Of a stretch of 64,000 bases of DNA, positions 38,697-48,149 are shown piece by piece; position 1 is the stretch's first letter; each line of letters opens with the position of its first letter. The notes under the pieces are model-generated. The model was given only the letters and a program-made list of their open reading frames with translations, ran no database searches and was not told the DNA's origin. Position numbers and translations under genes: made by a program. Origin of the DNA: Mageeibacillus sp. (lineage in GTDB: Bacteria > Bacillota > Clostridia > Saccharofermentanales > Saccharofermentanaceae); the NCBI GenBank assembly GCA_022484595.1, contig JAKVLB010000001.1:1-64000 (forward strand), written 5' to 3'.

Positions 38697-39703
38697 TGAA
38701 AGATGTTTTGATACTTGGTATAGAGAGTTCCTGTGATGAGACCGCCTGCGCGGTTGTACGCAACGGTCGTGATATTCTAAGCGATGTGATTTCATCGCAG
38801 GCAGATTTTCACGAGCAGTTTGGCGGTGTTGTACCGGAGATGGCTTCAAGGATGCATGTTGACAGCATATATCCCACGATAAAGAAATCTCTGTCAGACG
38901 CCGGAGTTACTTTGGAGGATATTGATGCCGTTTCAGTAACCTACGGTCCCGGACTTGTTGGCGCTTTGCTTGTCGGTGTGTCTGCCGCCAAAGGAATCTG
39001 TGAGGTAACAGGTCTTCCTTTGGTCGGTGTTCATCACCTGAAAGGACATATTGCCGCGAACTATCTGTGCTTTCCGGAGCTTGAGCCGCCTTTCCTGTGC
39101 CTATGTGTCAGCGGTGGCAATACAATGATAGTTTATGTCAAAGACTATACGGATATGGAAATACTCGGAAGAACAAGAGATGATGCTGCAGGCGAGGCGA
39201 TAGACAAGATAGCCAGAGTCGTAGGTCTTGGCTATCCGGGAGGTCCGAAGATGGATAAAGCGGGGCAGGGTGGAGATGTTGAGGCATACAGCTTTTCGAA
39301 AAGTCATATGACAGACACTCTTGATTTCTCATTTTCCGGGCTTAAGACTTCTGCTCTCAATACAATTAACGGATTGAAGCAGAAAGGAACAGAACTTAAC
39401 CTGAGAGATTTTGCGGCATCATATCAGCAGTGCATTGCTGACGTGTTGCTGAAGAATACACTTAAGGCTCACGAGATGACGGGGATAAACAAAATATGTC
39501 TCGCCGGTGGCGTATCCGCAAATTCATTTCTGAGAAAAACTTTTGATAAGAGCGCCTCAGAGAATGGGCTCAGACTTTATTATCCGAGTCTTAAGCTTTG
39601 TACGGATAACGGTGCAATGATTGCATCTGCGGGTTATTTCGAATATATTAGTGGCAGACGTGACGGTTTGGATTTAAATGCAAATCCGTCACTGAGTTTA
39701 TGA
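38696..39703 (+). CDS. tsaD: tRNA N6-adenosine threonylcarbamoyltransferase (TsaD)
   Basis: Transfers threonylcarbamoyl from TC-AMP to A37 of ANN-decoding tRNAs, working with TsaB and TsaE (not in this window). 335 residues. The ASKHA-type nucleotide fold begins IESSCDETACAVV (6-18). The metal site HLKGH (His 114 and 118) and CVSGGNT (about 138-144) are intact, and a late LAGGVSANSFLR strand-turn is present. It overlaps the preceding gene by one base (TAATG) and is followed by smpB after 8 bases. Confidence 0.97.
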   Translation: MKDVLILGIESSCDETACAVVRNGRDILSDVISSQADFHEQFGGVVPEMASRMHVDSIYPTIKKSLSDAGVTLEDIDAVSVTYGPGLVGALLVGVSAAKGICEVTGLPLVGVHHLKGHIAANYLCFPELEPPFLCLCVSGGNTMIVYVKDYTDMEILGRTRDDAAGEAIDKIARVVGLGYPGGPKMDKAGQGGDVEAYSFSKSHMTDTLDFSFSGLKTSALNTINGLKQKGTELNLRDFAASYQQCIADVLLKNTLKAHEMTGINKICLAGGVSANSFLRKTFDKSASENGLRLYYPSLKLCTDNGAMIASAGYFEYISGRRDGLDLNANPSLSL

Positions 39704-39711
39704 GGTGACAA

Positions 39712-40182
39712 ATGCCTGTAACGCGAGGTATAAAATTAATAGCAGAGAACCGCAAAGCCTTTCACGATTATTTTGTGGAAGAACGCTTTGAATGCGGAAT
39801 TGTATTGTCGGGAACTGAAGTCAAGAGCCTCAGAGCGGGAAGAGTAAATCTTAAGGATTCATACTGCCAGGTTAAAGACTCTGAGATGTATCTTATCGGC
39901 GTTCATATAAGTCCTTATGAACAGGGAAACCGCTATAACCTTGACCCGATGAGAACCCGTAAGCTGCTGATGCATAAGAACGAGATAATCAAGCTCTATT
40001 CAAAGACCAAAATCAGCGGTGAGACTCTTGTTCCTACAAAGCTTTATTTCAAGGACGGCAAAGTAAAATGTGAGATTGGCCTGGCCAAAGGTAAGAAAGA
40101 TTACGATAAACGTGATACAATTGCAAAGAAAGAAGCCCAGAGAGACATTGAACGGGCTATGAAGACAAAAAGCAGGGATTAA
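39712..40182 (+). CDS. smpB: SsrA-binding protein SmpB
   Basis: Binds tmRNA and carries it into stalled ribosomes for trans-translation. 156 residues, standard length. It has the N-terminal [18 protein letters not shown], the conserved [19 protein letters not shown] and the basic C-terminal tail ending KSRD. GAGGTGAC precedes ATG 39712. The ssrA RNA gene, often near smpB, was not seen in the 170 bases after the operon or elsewhere nearby. The next ATG follows the TAA directly. Confidence 0.96.
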   Translation: MPVTRGIKLIAENRKAFHDYFVEERFECGIVLSGTEVKSLRAGRVNLKDSYCQVKDSEMYLIGVHISPYEQGNRYNLDPMRTRKLLMHKNEIIKLYSKTKISGETLVPTKLYFKDGKVKCEIGLAKGKKDYDKRDTIAKKEAQRDIERAMKTKSRD

Positions 40183-40734
40183 ATGTATAAGAAGGATACA
40201 CTCAAACAGAAAGAATACTCGGTCACATATATTATACTGGCCGTTGTCTATTGGTTTCTGTCCTTTTTTATGACATTACTGATATTTGAACTGTCGAGTA
40301 AAGACGGCAGCGATTCTCAGGAGATGACAGAAAATATATCCAGTATTTTTAACAGTATCACAGGCTCAAATTTCTTTGATGCTGTTAACGTAGGAATAAT
40401 CGGACACATTTTTGAATTTGGAATACTTACCATATTCACGTTTCTGGCACTGGATTCAACAAACAAAATTTCCGATAAAACATCATACCGCGAGAGTCCA
40501 ATGAAGATTCTTCAATCAGATAATGAAATGAATATAATTCTCACATTGTGGTTTTCAATACTTAATGCCATTTTTGACGAATATCATCAATTATTTATCT
40601 CAGGACGCGACGGTTCGATTATTGACGTCGGACTCGACATGATTGGCGTAATCATAGTTTTGCTTATGGTAAGACTGATTTTTACTATTTATCTCAGAGC
40701 AAAAGGAAAACAGGAAGTACGATACTCAGTCTGA
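40183..40734 (+). CDS. VanZ-like membrane protein
   Basis: 183 residues with about four transmembrane helices. The family signature is clear near residue 130-155: FDEYHQLFISGRDGSIIDVGLD split over a loop, as in VanZ, where it is linked to low-level teicoplanin resistance. Most clostridial homologues have no known function. Translation starts immediately after the smpB stop with no spacer. Confidence 0.85.
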   Translation: MYKKDTLKQKEYSVTYIILAVVYWFLSFFMTLLIFELSSKDGSDSQEMTENISSIFNSITGSNFFDAVNVGIIGHIFEFGILTIFTFLALDSTNKISDKTSYRESPMKILQSDNEMNIILTLWFSILNAIFDEYHQLFISGRDGSIIDVGLDMIGVIIVLLMVRLIFTIYLRAKGKQEVRYSV

Positions 40735-40869
40735 TGAAGCAGCGTTTTTCTGTTATTTAATCCATTAATTGTAACAGGCTCAGTAATGAGAACAAACCCC
40801 CGTGGAGTGAAGAATAAATCTCATATAGCAATTCGGTATAATTGTTATTTTGGTGAATTAGGAAGAGCT

Positions 40870-40895
40870 GCAAACCATACATATCTATGATTTGC
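40870..40895 (+). terminator. Weak terminator-like hairpin between convergent genes
   Basis: GCAAA-C-CATA pairs with TATG-A-TTTGC around a 6-base loop, followed by CTTGTTGATTAATTTT. It lies between the VanZ-like gene and the convergent GH13 gene. The U-tract is poor. The remaining bases of this 169-base gap show nothing else. Confidence 0.3.
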
Positions 40896-40903
40896 CTTGT
40901 TGA

Positions 40904-42214
40904 TTAATTTTCCATTAACCAGATTTCTGACGAATGAGGTCTCAATGTTGATCCGCCGCCGAAATCATGAATGGTTCCGGTTATCAGTTCATGAGCCTGA
41001 CCGCATCCTGCGTCAAAGTGAGCTGTGTAATCGCAGTCGTCCATATTGAATGCAACCATAATTCTTTGATTCTCAAATTTTCTTTCGAAAATACATTGTC
41101 CGTTTGTCAGAACAACTATCCGAAGACCTCCGTAATTCAACGCACTGTATGCGGATTTAATTCTTGCCAGTGAAGATATATGTTTTGTTAGTTCATTTGT
41201 TACAGGTTTGTCGAATGAGACCCGAAGGGCAGGGTCCCCCTCCTCTTTTCGTCCTTTTGCTCCCCATTCGCTTCCGTAATAGACGCATGGGATTCCAGGC
41301 ATTGTGAAAACAAGTGTATATACAAGCGGGAGGTTGCGTTCGTCGTCTATAATTGATGCTATTCTGGTAACATCATGGTTATCCGCGAATGACAGAAGGT
41401 GCGCGCCTCGACAGACTGTCCAGTCTTCAGGTCCGAACAGCCTCATAAGTGAGTTCATTATCTCAAACATGTTATGTGAGTTGAATGATGAATATATGCC
41501 CTTATAGCACTGATAATTAGTCAGAGAGTTCAGATGCATCTCGCCAAGCATTCTGCCGTATTCTCCGTGAAGAACCTCTCCAAGGAGAAAGAAATCTTTT
41601 TTCCGGCTGTCTGTGAACTCACGAAGTCTTCTCAGGAACTCATGATCAAGACAGTACGCCACATCAAGTCTCAGACCGTCGATATCGAAAAAATCAATCC
41701 AGTAGCCGACCTTGTCCAGAATATGGCTGACTACCGCTGGATTTTGAAGATTGAGTTTGACCAGATCATAGTTGCCCTCCCAGCCTTCATACCATAGACC
41801 GTCATTGTAATTGGAATTACCGTCGAATGATATGTGGAACCAGTCCTTATACTCAGAGTCCCATTTCTTTTCGAGAACATCCTTAAAAGCCCAGAAACCG
41901 CGTCCTACATGGTTGAATACACCGTCAATAACAACTTTGATTCCGTTCCTGTGAAGTTCATCAACGACTGTTCTGAAGTCATCATTTGTCCCCAGTCTCG
42001 TGTCGATTAATCCGTAATCTCTTGTGTTGTAGCCATGTGTATCCGATTCAAAGACTGGTGAGAAATAGATGGCTGTAATTCCGAGATCTTTGATGTGTGG
42101 TATCCAGTCAATAACCTTAAGAATCCGGTTATCGGGGATACCGTCATTCTCAAACGGCGCACCGCAGAATCCCAACGGATAAATCTGATAGAAAACAGCC
42201 TCTTCATACCACAT
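40904..42214 (-). CDS. Glycoside hydrolase family 13 (alpha-amylase / cyclomaltodextrinase-like)
   Basis: Acts on alpha-1,4-glucans or maltodextrins. 436 residues with no signal peptide, so it is cytoplasmic. The four GH13 regions are complete: DGVFNH (97-102), GLRLDVA with nucleophile Asp 184, LGEVLHG with acid/base Glu 213, and FADNHD with Asp 281. The small size, lack of an N-terminal starch-binding domain and the opening WYEEAVFYQIYPLGF resemble neopullulanase or maltogenic enzymes trimmed to the catalytic core. It is the last gene of a long minus-strand run, 4 bases after a membrane-protein gene. Confidence 0.9.
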   Translation of the reverse strand: MWYEEAVFYQIYPLGFCGAPFENDGIPDNRILKVIDWIPHIKDLGITAIYFSPVFESDTHGYNTRDYGLIDTRLGTNDDFRTVVDELHRNGIKVVIDGVFNHVGRGFWAFKDVLEKKWDSEYKDWFHISFDGNSNYNDGLWYEGWEGNYDLVKLNLQNPAVVSHILDKVGYWIDFFDIDGLRLDVAYCLDHEFLRRLREFTDSRKKDFFLLGEVLHGEYGRMLGEMHLNSLTNYQCYKGIYSSFNSHNMFEIMNSLMRLFGPEDWTVCRGAHLLSFADNHDVTRIASIIDDERNLPLVYTLVFTMPGIPCVYYGSEWGAKGRKEEGDPALRVSFDKPVTNELTKHISSLARIKSAYSALNYGGLRIVVLTNGQCIFERKFENQRIMVAFNMDDCDYTAHFDAGCGQAHELITGTIHDFGGGSTLRPHSSEIWLMEN

Positions 42215-42218
42215 TACA

Positions 42219-42899
42219 TTATTCCTCTTTTCTCTTTATGTACTCCAGCCTTCTACAGTGAATCAGGCCGGTAAGCGACATTATTAGTATAACAAACCAT
42301 ACCAGTACGCCTATTGTTGAATTCATCAGTCTTGCAAAATCTGACAGCGGATTACCGAACTGACGTATGAGGGCCCACTGCAGAATGAGAAGCGAAACAA
42401 GTGCGTCAACAATGCCAATCTTACGCAGTGAGATAGTAGTAAGCGATTGTGACTTATTTGCCTTGCCTAAGTTTATCCCGGCAAGTATCACTTTATAAAA
42501 CACATAAAAAGATACCAGATAAATAAGGTATTGGGGATAATCATGCAGTACCTTGTTGAATATTATAAGATATACTGCTCCGGCCAGTACAAAATCCACA
42601 AGAATCAAAGTTCTCGAAAAATGCTTGTAATTGTTTATCTCAGAGAACTTTTCGTTATTTGACAGCCTGCCTCTCCCCGTCCGGTACAGAACGTTAATTC
42701 TAAGATAGCTTAAGAGCAGATAGTACGCAGACATAGTTCCAAGCCAGGCTGAATGGCAGACTATCGCAGTCAGTGCCGAGAACAAAGCGTACAAAATATC
42801 AAAAGGAATAGACGGCAGCGTCAAAACCAGCGTCTGCCGCCTATAGTCATCACGGATATAATTAATCGCGCGTATAATAATTGACTTTGTCTTACCCAT
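42219..42899 (-). CDS. Uncharacterised polytopic membrane protein
   Basis: I do not recognise this 226-residue protein. It has about six hydrophobic segments: two near residues 25-65, two near 93-140 and two near 163-215. It has a basic N-terminus and a basic C-terminal tail (RRLEYIKRKEE), so both ends are probably cytoplasmic. There are no conserved catalytic or transport motifs visible. It lies 6 bases after the PFL-family gene and 4 bases before the GH13 gene, so it is co-transcribed with both, but neither suggests a role. Confidence 0.75.
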   Translation of the reverse strand: MGKTKSIIIRAINYIRDDYRRQTLVLTLPSIPFDILYALFSALTAIVCHSAWLGTMSAYYLLLSYLRINVLYRTGRGRLSNNEKFSEINNYKHFSRTLILVDFVLAGAVYLIIFNKVLHDYPQYLIYLVSFYVFYKVILAGINLGKANKSQSLTTISLRKIGIVDALVSLLILQWALIRQFGNPLSDFARLMNSTIGVLVWFVILIMSLTGLIHCRRLEYIKRKEE

Positions 42900-42905
42900 C
42901 GAAAA

Positions 42906-44264
42906 TCAGTTTCGCATCGAGTGAATTGGTGCAGGTATTCTTCCTCCGCGGTTAATAAAGTCAGCGCAGGACTGACGGTTAACAGGCATTATCGGAGCAG
43001 TTCCCAGAAGCCCGCCGAATTCAACGCTGTCACCTACGCCCTTGCCGGGCACAGGAATCAGCCTTACGGCAGTTGTTTTGTTATTGAATGTACCGAGAGC
43101 CATCTCATCAGCAATAATTCCGGAGATTGTCTCAGGAGCTGTATCTCCGGGAATAGCAATCATGTCAAGACCTACGGAACAAACGCAGGTCATTGCTTCA
43201 AGCTTCTCAAGCAGCAGTGAACCTGATCTGGCCGCCGCTATCATGCCTTCATCCTCTGATACCGGAATAAACGCACCTGACAGACCTCCAACAAAAGAAG
43301 AGGCCATCGTTCCGCCTTTCTTCACGGCATCATTGAGCATGGCAAGTGCTGCTGTTGTACCCCATGTACCGCAGGTATCGAGTCCAAATTCCTCAAGAAG
43401 TCTTGCTACTGAATCACCTACAGCCGGAGTCGGAGCAAGAGACAAATCAATGATCCCGAACGGAACATTTAGTCTCTCTGACGCTTCACGCGCAACAAGC
43501 TCTCCGACTCTTGTAATCTTGAATGCAGCTTTCTTTATTGTCTCAGCCACAACGCCCAGATCTTTGCCCTTTACGCCTTCCAGCGCGTGCTTTACAACAC
43601 CCGGGCCTGATATTCCGACATTAATTACGCACTCAGGCTCACCGGGTCCAAGAAAAGCTCCTGCCATAAACGGATTGTCTTCAGGGGCGTTGGCGAAAAC
43701 CACCAGTTTTGCGCATCCGATTGCATCTCTGTCAGCAGATGCTTCAGCGGTCTGCTTTATAATATGACCCATATCGCGCACAGCGTCCATATTGATTCCT
43801 GACCTTGTTGATGCAAGATTGATGCTTGAACATACAAAATCGGTTTCAGCGAGAGCCTGAGGAATTGAATGAATCAGAATCTCATCAGATTTTGTATATC
43901 CTTTCTGTACAAGAGCGGAGAATCCGCCGACAAAATTAACACCACATGCTTTTGCTGCTCTGTCGAGTGTCTTTGCAAACATGACATAATCAGTCGAACC
44001 GGATGCCGCAGCTATCATAGAGATAGGTGTTACAGAAATTCTCTTGTGAATAATAGGTACGTTGTATTTCTTGGATATCTCTTCACCGACTTCCACAAGT
44101 CTTCCGGCACATCTGCAGATCTTATCGTATATCTTCCTGCAGGCCTCATTTGCATCGCTGTCGCAGCAATCATAAAGGGAAATACCCATAGTTATTGTTC
44201 TTATGTCCAGGTGCTGCCTGCTGAACATATTCATTGTTTCTATAATCTCATACTCGTTAATCAT
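42906..44264 (-). CDS. PFL family protein (UPF0210/DUF711)
   Basis: 452 residues of a widespread family distantly related to pyruvate formate-lyase-type glycyl radical enzymes, though without a demonstrated reaction. Recognisable blocks are [12 protein letters not shown] (about 118-129), [19 protein letters not shown] (about 207-225), [15 protein letters not shown] and GGRIPAP near the end. It is always paired in genomes with a small ACT-domain protein of the UPF0237 family, and here that gene lies 17 bases upstream. A ligand-regulated enzyme is the usual inference. The function is unknown. Confidence 0.9.
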   Translation of the reverse strand: MINEYEIIETMNMFSRQHLDIRTITMGISLYDCCDSDANEACRKIYDKICRCAGRLVEVGEEISKKYNVPIIHKRISVTPISMIAAASGSTDYVMFAKTLDRAAKACGVNFVGGFSALVQKGYTKSDEILIHSIPQALAETDFVCSSINLASTRSGINMDAVRDMGHIIKQTAEASADRDAIGCAKLVVFANAPEDNPFMAGAFLGPGEPECVINVGISGPGVVKHALEGVKGKDLGVVAETIKKAAFKITRVGELVAREASERLNVPFGIIDLSLAPTPAVGDSVARLLEEFGLDTCGTWGTTAALAMLNDAVKKGGTMASSFVGGLSGAFIPVSEDEGMIAAARSGSLLLEKLEAMTCVCSVGLDMIAIPGDTAPETISGIIADEMALGTFNNKTTAVRLIPVPGKGVGDSVEFGGLLGTAPIMPVNRQSCADFINRGGRIPAPIHSMRN

Positions 44265-44281
44265 CTGAATTACTCCGCTAA

Positions 44282-44566
44282 TTAAATTCTGTGCATGGCA
44301 TTGAAAAGACCTGTGTGCTGTATTGTTATCTGTACACCGAGTTTGTTGCCGAGCTCGCGCAGCTTATCAGATATGTCAGACTTCTCAATGACTACTTCCT
44401 GCAGATCAACAATCATTACCATCGTGAAAATTTCTGCCAGTATTGTCTGAGATATGTCATTAATATTGATGTTATATTCCGCAAGGAGATTGGAAATCGC
44501 CGCAATAATGCCGACTCTGTCATTGCCCAACACCGTTATAACGGCAGTATTCTTATCAGAATTCAT
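44282..44566 (-). CDS. ACT domain protein (UPF0237)
   Basis: 94 residues from ATG 44566, set by GGAGGT about 9 bases upstream. A longer frame to 44641 overlaps the upstream gene and has no ribosome site. The single ACT domain begins [23 protein letters not shown] (read in parts) and continues with the [11 protein letters not shown] turn expected of amino-acid-sensing ACT folds. Directly followed by the PFL-family gene, its constant genomic partner, which it may regulate. Confidence 0.92.
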   Translation of the reverse strand: MNSDKNTAVITVLGNDRVGIIAAISNLLAEYNININDISQTILAEIFTMVMIVDLQEVVIEKSDISDKLRELGNKLGVQITIQHTGLFNAMHRI

Positions 44567-44607
44567 AAAATTAAAACCTCCAAATAAATGTTCTAAATGA
44601 TTATACC

Positions 44608-46230
44608 TTAAATAAGAGATGAAATAAGTGCATTTGCACAATTAATTCCATCGATAGCGGATGACATTATGCCGCCGGCATAGCCGGCGCCTTCTCCGCA
44701 CGGGAATAAACCTTTGACATTGAGGCTCTCATATGTTGTGTGGTCACGAAGAATTCGTACTGGAGATGAGCTACGAGATTCAACGGCGGTAAGGACACTG
44801 TCGGGTGAATCAAACCCTTTTATTTTGGATCCCATAATGGCTATACCGTCCTTGATAGTCTCAAGAATCGGCGCAGGAAAAATTCTCGAAAAATCAACAG
44901 GCTTGACACCAGGCTTATATGTAGGGTTGATTTTACTGAACTGTTCAGTGCGCTTCTGACCGCAAAGGTCACCATAGCGCGTTACCGGTGCCTTGCCCGT
45001 GGCGCCTCCGGCAAGAAATGCGAGATGTTCAAGTTCTTCTTGAAAATTCATGCCGGAAAGGACACCTTCACCGTAATCTCTACTGTCAACAGGCACAAGA
45101 AGCGCGCTGTTTGAATTCATTCCGTTTCGAGCACGATAACTCATTCCGTTTGTACAGACTGATTCCTGATCACACTGAGAGGCGATGACCTCTCCACCCG
45201 GACACATGCAGAAAGTATAAAGTTTCCGGCCTGTCTTAGTATTGCATGACAGCTTATAATTCGCGGCGGAAAGATCTGCCGTAGTTGCTGTATCAATACC
45301 GTATTGAGATATGTCAATCTCAGAGCGCAGATGTTCAATTCTGACTCCGACCGAGAACGGTTTGGATTCAAGCCTGCATCCGCTGTTATTGAGCATTCTG
45401 AATGTATCACGGCTGCTGTGCCCTATTGCTAGAATGAGCCTGTTGCAGAGCAAATCGCGTTCTCCGTCGGCATTACTGATTCTGGCTGATACCAGGCAGC
45501 CGTTCTCATCTGTTTTATACCCCTCGAAAACTGTATTGAACCAGACCTCACCGCCGAGAGATTTAATGTCATTTCGAATTCCGACTACCGCCTGCCTGAG
45601 ATAATCAGTACCCACATGCGGATGCGTATCATAGAGAATGTCTCCTGGCGCTCCGTGAATTACAAGTATGCGGCTAATAAAATCTTTCAGATCGGAAGTT
45701 ACACCTGTATACAGCTTCCCGTCCGAGAATGTGCCTGCACCGCCTTCTCCAAACTGAATGTTTGAATTACTCTTAATCTTGGATTTGCCTGACTTGAAAG
45801 CTTCCGTGTCTCGGACTCTTTCTTCCATAATTGTCCCGCGTTCGATAATTATCGGCTTAAGTCCATACTTTGCCAGTACAAGTCCTGCAAACAGACCTGC
45901 CGGTCCCTCGCCTACGACTACAGGCCTTATGCTCTTCCCCGCTATATTATTCACCTGTTCTGCATATGGAAAAGCAGACTTGAGTATTCTCTTGTTACGT
46001 GCTTCGTAATCCTCATTATCCAAGAAATCAAAACGGTATATCAATTTAGCGCGGCCATGTCTGGCGTCAACAAATTTCCTGTCTATCAGAAGCCTTGAAT
46101 AACCGTCTTTACATTCCTGAGCACAGCTTCTAAGTTCTGAATCGGAAGAATTCAAAGCAGCATTCATTATTCTCAATGAATCTGTTACTGATTCTGTTTT
46201 CTTCTGCGGTATAAATTCAAGTTCAAACAT
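44608..46230 (-). CDS. FAD-dependent oxidoreductase (COG2509-type)
   Basis: 540 residues. A polar N-terminal domain (about 1-100) precedes the Rossmann FAD site VVVGEGPAGLFAGLVLA (about 103-119) and a second conserved block, NIQFGEGGAGTFSDGKLYTG (about 157-176), diagnostic of this uncharacterised family. The C-terminus closes the FAD site with GLFPCGEGAGYAGGIMSSA. The substrate is unknown. The start overlaps the end of the next upstream flavoprotein gene by eight bases, so two flavoproteins are made together. Confidence 0.88.
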   Translation of the reverse strand: MFELEFIPQKKTESVTDSLRIMNAALNSSDSELRSCAQECKDGYSRLLIDRKFVDARHGRAKLIYRFDFLDNEDYEARNKRILKSAFPYAEQVNNIAGKSIRPVVVGEGPAGLFAGLVLAKYGLKPIIIERGTIMEERVRDTEAFKSGKSKIKSNSNIQFGEGGAGTFSDGKLYTGVTSDLKDFISRILVIHGAPGDILYDTHPHVGTDYLRQAVVGIRNDIKSLGGEVWFNTVFEGYKTDENGCLVSARISNADGERDLLCNRLILAIGHSSRDTFRMLNNSGCRLESKPFSVGVRIEHLRSEIDISQYGIDTATTADLSAANYKLSCNTKTGRKLYTFCMCPGGEVIASQCDQESVCTNGMSYRARNGMNSNSALLVPVDSRDYGEGVLSGMNFQEELEHLAFLAGGATGKAPVTRYGDLCGQKRTEQFSKINPTYKPGVKPVDFSRIFPAPILETIKDGIAIMGSKIKGFDSPDSVLTAVESRSSSPVRILRDHTTYESLNVKGLFPCGEGAGYAGGIMSSAIDGINCANALISSLI

Positions 46231-47473
46231 TATTCAATATATTCCTTGTCGAGACTGCTGCCGATGACCACGACCACTGAAGGTTATATCCACCGCATAT
46301 TCCGTTTACATTTACAGCTTCACCTATTACATATAACCCACGGTGGCCTGCTATTGCAAGGCTGTCATCAAGAGCATGAAGCATTACCCCTCCTGAACAC
46401 ACCTGAGCGCTGTCCGGCTGTGCCGTACCATTGACAGGAACGCGAAAAGCTGTAAATGACTTTGCTATCCTCATTATAATACTATTGTCGGTTTCTGATA
46501 CCGGCGCATTAGGATCTGCACCGGAATATTTTATAAGATAATCCAACAGAACTCTGTTGAGCATTCCGCTGAAGCAATTGCTCAATGTACGGCCGATAAA
46601 CTGATTCTTGCGCCGGATTAGCATCTCATAGGTTCTATCCTGATCTTTTCCCATAAAATTCAAAATTGCTTCAGGATGTCTGCCCTTTCTCAGAAGAGAT
46701 ACGGCTCTTCCTGATATATCAAGTACACAAATACCTGATATTCCGGACTCTTTAGTAAAAAGCAATTCTCCTGATGATTGCTGTTCAATTGTGCCGTCAC
46801 AGAGCAAATCAATATCACAATGTACTCTGATTCCCGCAAGTCTTTTTAGATCATTAAGGTCAGAAGTCAGTGGAATCAGGGCACAATCAAAAGGAACCAC
46901 ATTCTTCGCGGCTAAGAACTCACGTAAAAGTCTGAGTCCGCTTCCGTCAGAACCCGTTGCCGCGTAGCTCGCTCCGCCGGTTGCAATAATTACATTATCT
47001 GCATGAAGTTCTTTTCCTGAAGCGGTAGAAACGACAAATTCTCCGTTATTCCGAGTCAATGCCGTGCACTTACAGGACATAAACACAGCTGTATCAGATT
47101 CTTCTATTACAAATCTCAGTACATCAAGTACTGTGGAACTCTTATATGTTGAAGGATAATACAGACCGGAATTGTTGACAGTAACAAGACCAAGCCTGTT
47201 CTCAAAAAAATCAATTGTATCAGAAGTTCCGAAAACTCTCAGTATCCGTCCGAGCCGGTCATAGTCGTCAGTGTTATACATGCTCACATTCAGGCTGTCG
47301 TTTGTAATATTGCATCTGCCGGAACCGGTCAGAAGAAGTTTGCATCCGACACGTGCATTGCGTTCAATAACTGCGATCTTAAGCTTTCTGTTAGCGACAC
47401 AAAGGTTTGCAGCTGCGAAAAGTCCGGCAGCTCCAGCTCCAATGATGATACAGTCGTAACAATCTTCAGACAT
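46223..47473 (-). CDS. NAD(P)/FAD-dependent oxidoreductase, HI0933/BaiN-like flavoprotein
   Basis: 416 residues from ATG 47473, one base after the upstream stop. A TTG at 47494 is also in frame, but ATG is preferred by coupling. The FAD Rossmann motif is IIIGAGAAGLFAAANL (about 8-23). The family blocks CKLLLTGSGRCNITN (about 45-59), ATGGASYAATGSDGSG and VIGEAVNVNGICGGYNLQWSW follow. Members of this family are mostly uncharacterised. One clostridial relative (BaiN) acts in bile-acid dehydroxylation, but that role cannot be assumed here. Confidence 0.88.
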   Translation of the reverse strand: MSEDCYDCIIIGAGAAGLFAAANLCVANRKLKIAVIERNARVGCKLLLTGSGRCNITNDSLNVSMYNTDDYDRLGRILRVFGTSDTIDFFENRLGLVTVNNSGLYYPSTYKSSTVLDVLRFVIEESDTAVFMSCKCTALTRNNGEFVVSTASGKELHADNVIIATGGASYAATGSDGSGLRLLREFLAAKNVVPFDCALIPLTSDLNDLKRLAGIRVHCDIDLLCDGTIEQQSSGELLFTKESGISGICVLDISGRAVSLLRKGRHPEAILNFMGKDQDRTYEMLIRRKNQFIGRTLSNCFSGMLNRVLLDYLIKYSGADPNAPVSETDNSIIMRIAKSFTAFRVPVNGTAQPDSAQVCSGGVMLHALDDSLAIAGHRGLYVIGEAVNVNGICGGYNLQWSWSSAAVSTRNILNNV

Positions 47474-47474
47474 A

Positions 47475-48140
47475 TTACTTGTTGCCGCTGTCAAGCAGCC
47501 TTATGGTTCTCTTGTACTTACTGTCATCGAAAGGAACGCACCCCGTCTCATCTATCAGAAATCTGGCCATTTCCCTGAGATCGACCACATCACCTGAAGT
47601 AAGTTCAAGTTCAAGTTCACAGATAGGTTCAACGGCATCTCCGGAGACGTTCTCAATCTTGCCGCAGTCAAAACATGCCTCCATAATGCTGTCGCCAAAC
47701 CCGAAAGTATAGACGGTTCTGTAGAAATAATTGGAACAGAGTTCCTTAAGCTCATCGTCACTTACACCATCTAAAGCCTTATCAAGAAGTTCATCCGGAT
47801 CATCGGAGCCTGAAGACAGATTCTTGAATTCGCTGATTCTGAAATTCTTAGTATTGCTTCTGACATTCCACTCGTAACGCTGATGGAGACCATCTGTGAC
47901 AGCTCCGCCGTATTTGACGGTAAATTCATAGTAATCATCTCCGCGGCCCGAATAATGACGTTTTCTGATCATTGCACCGCGAGAAGTAATCTTGCGGTCT
48001 TCAGTATCAAGATAGGTATTCTCAAGCAGAACAGGACTGACCTTTGATGTGTCAAGACAGAAATCAGAGAAGCAGTCCGCTTCAGTTATCGCGAACATAG
48101 ACTCTTTATCCTTGAATCCAAGTTTAATCTCAGTTTCCAT
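47475..48140 (-). CDS. CYTH domain protein (triphosphate tunnel metalloenzyme family)
   Basis: 221 residues. The N-terminal METEIKL gives the ExExK signature of CYTH/TTM proteins, and alternating charged strands (IRKRHYSGRG, YYEFTVKYGG, CELELELTSGD) build the tunnel that binds triphosphate. Family members include inorganic tripolyphosphatases, thiamine-triphosphatase and class IV adenylate cyclase. Which of these this one is cannot be read. It follows the DUF5711-like gene after 9 bases and is one base from the flavoprotein gene. Confidence 0.85.
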   Translation of the reverse strand: METEIKLGFKDKESMFAITEADCFSDFCLDTSKVSPVLLENTYLDTEDRKITSRGAMIRKRHYSGRGDDYYEFTVKYGGAVTDGLHQRYEWNVRSNTKNFRISEFKNLSSGSDDPDELLDKALDGVSDDELKELCSNYFYRTVYTFGFGDSIMEACFDCGKIENVSGDAVEPICELELELTSGDVVDLREMARFLIDETGCVPFDDSKYKRTIRLLDSGNK

Positions 48141-48149
48141 ATAATCTCC

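Noticed and set aside
40735-40903. Possible tmRNA (ssrA) next to smpB
   Set aside because: No Ala-tRNA-like acceptor, tag-reading frame or CCA end is seen in the gap.
43042-43767. Plus-strand open frame opposite the PFL-family gene
   Set aside because: Low-complexity Ser/Pro/Ala-rich shadow of the real minus-strand gene.
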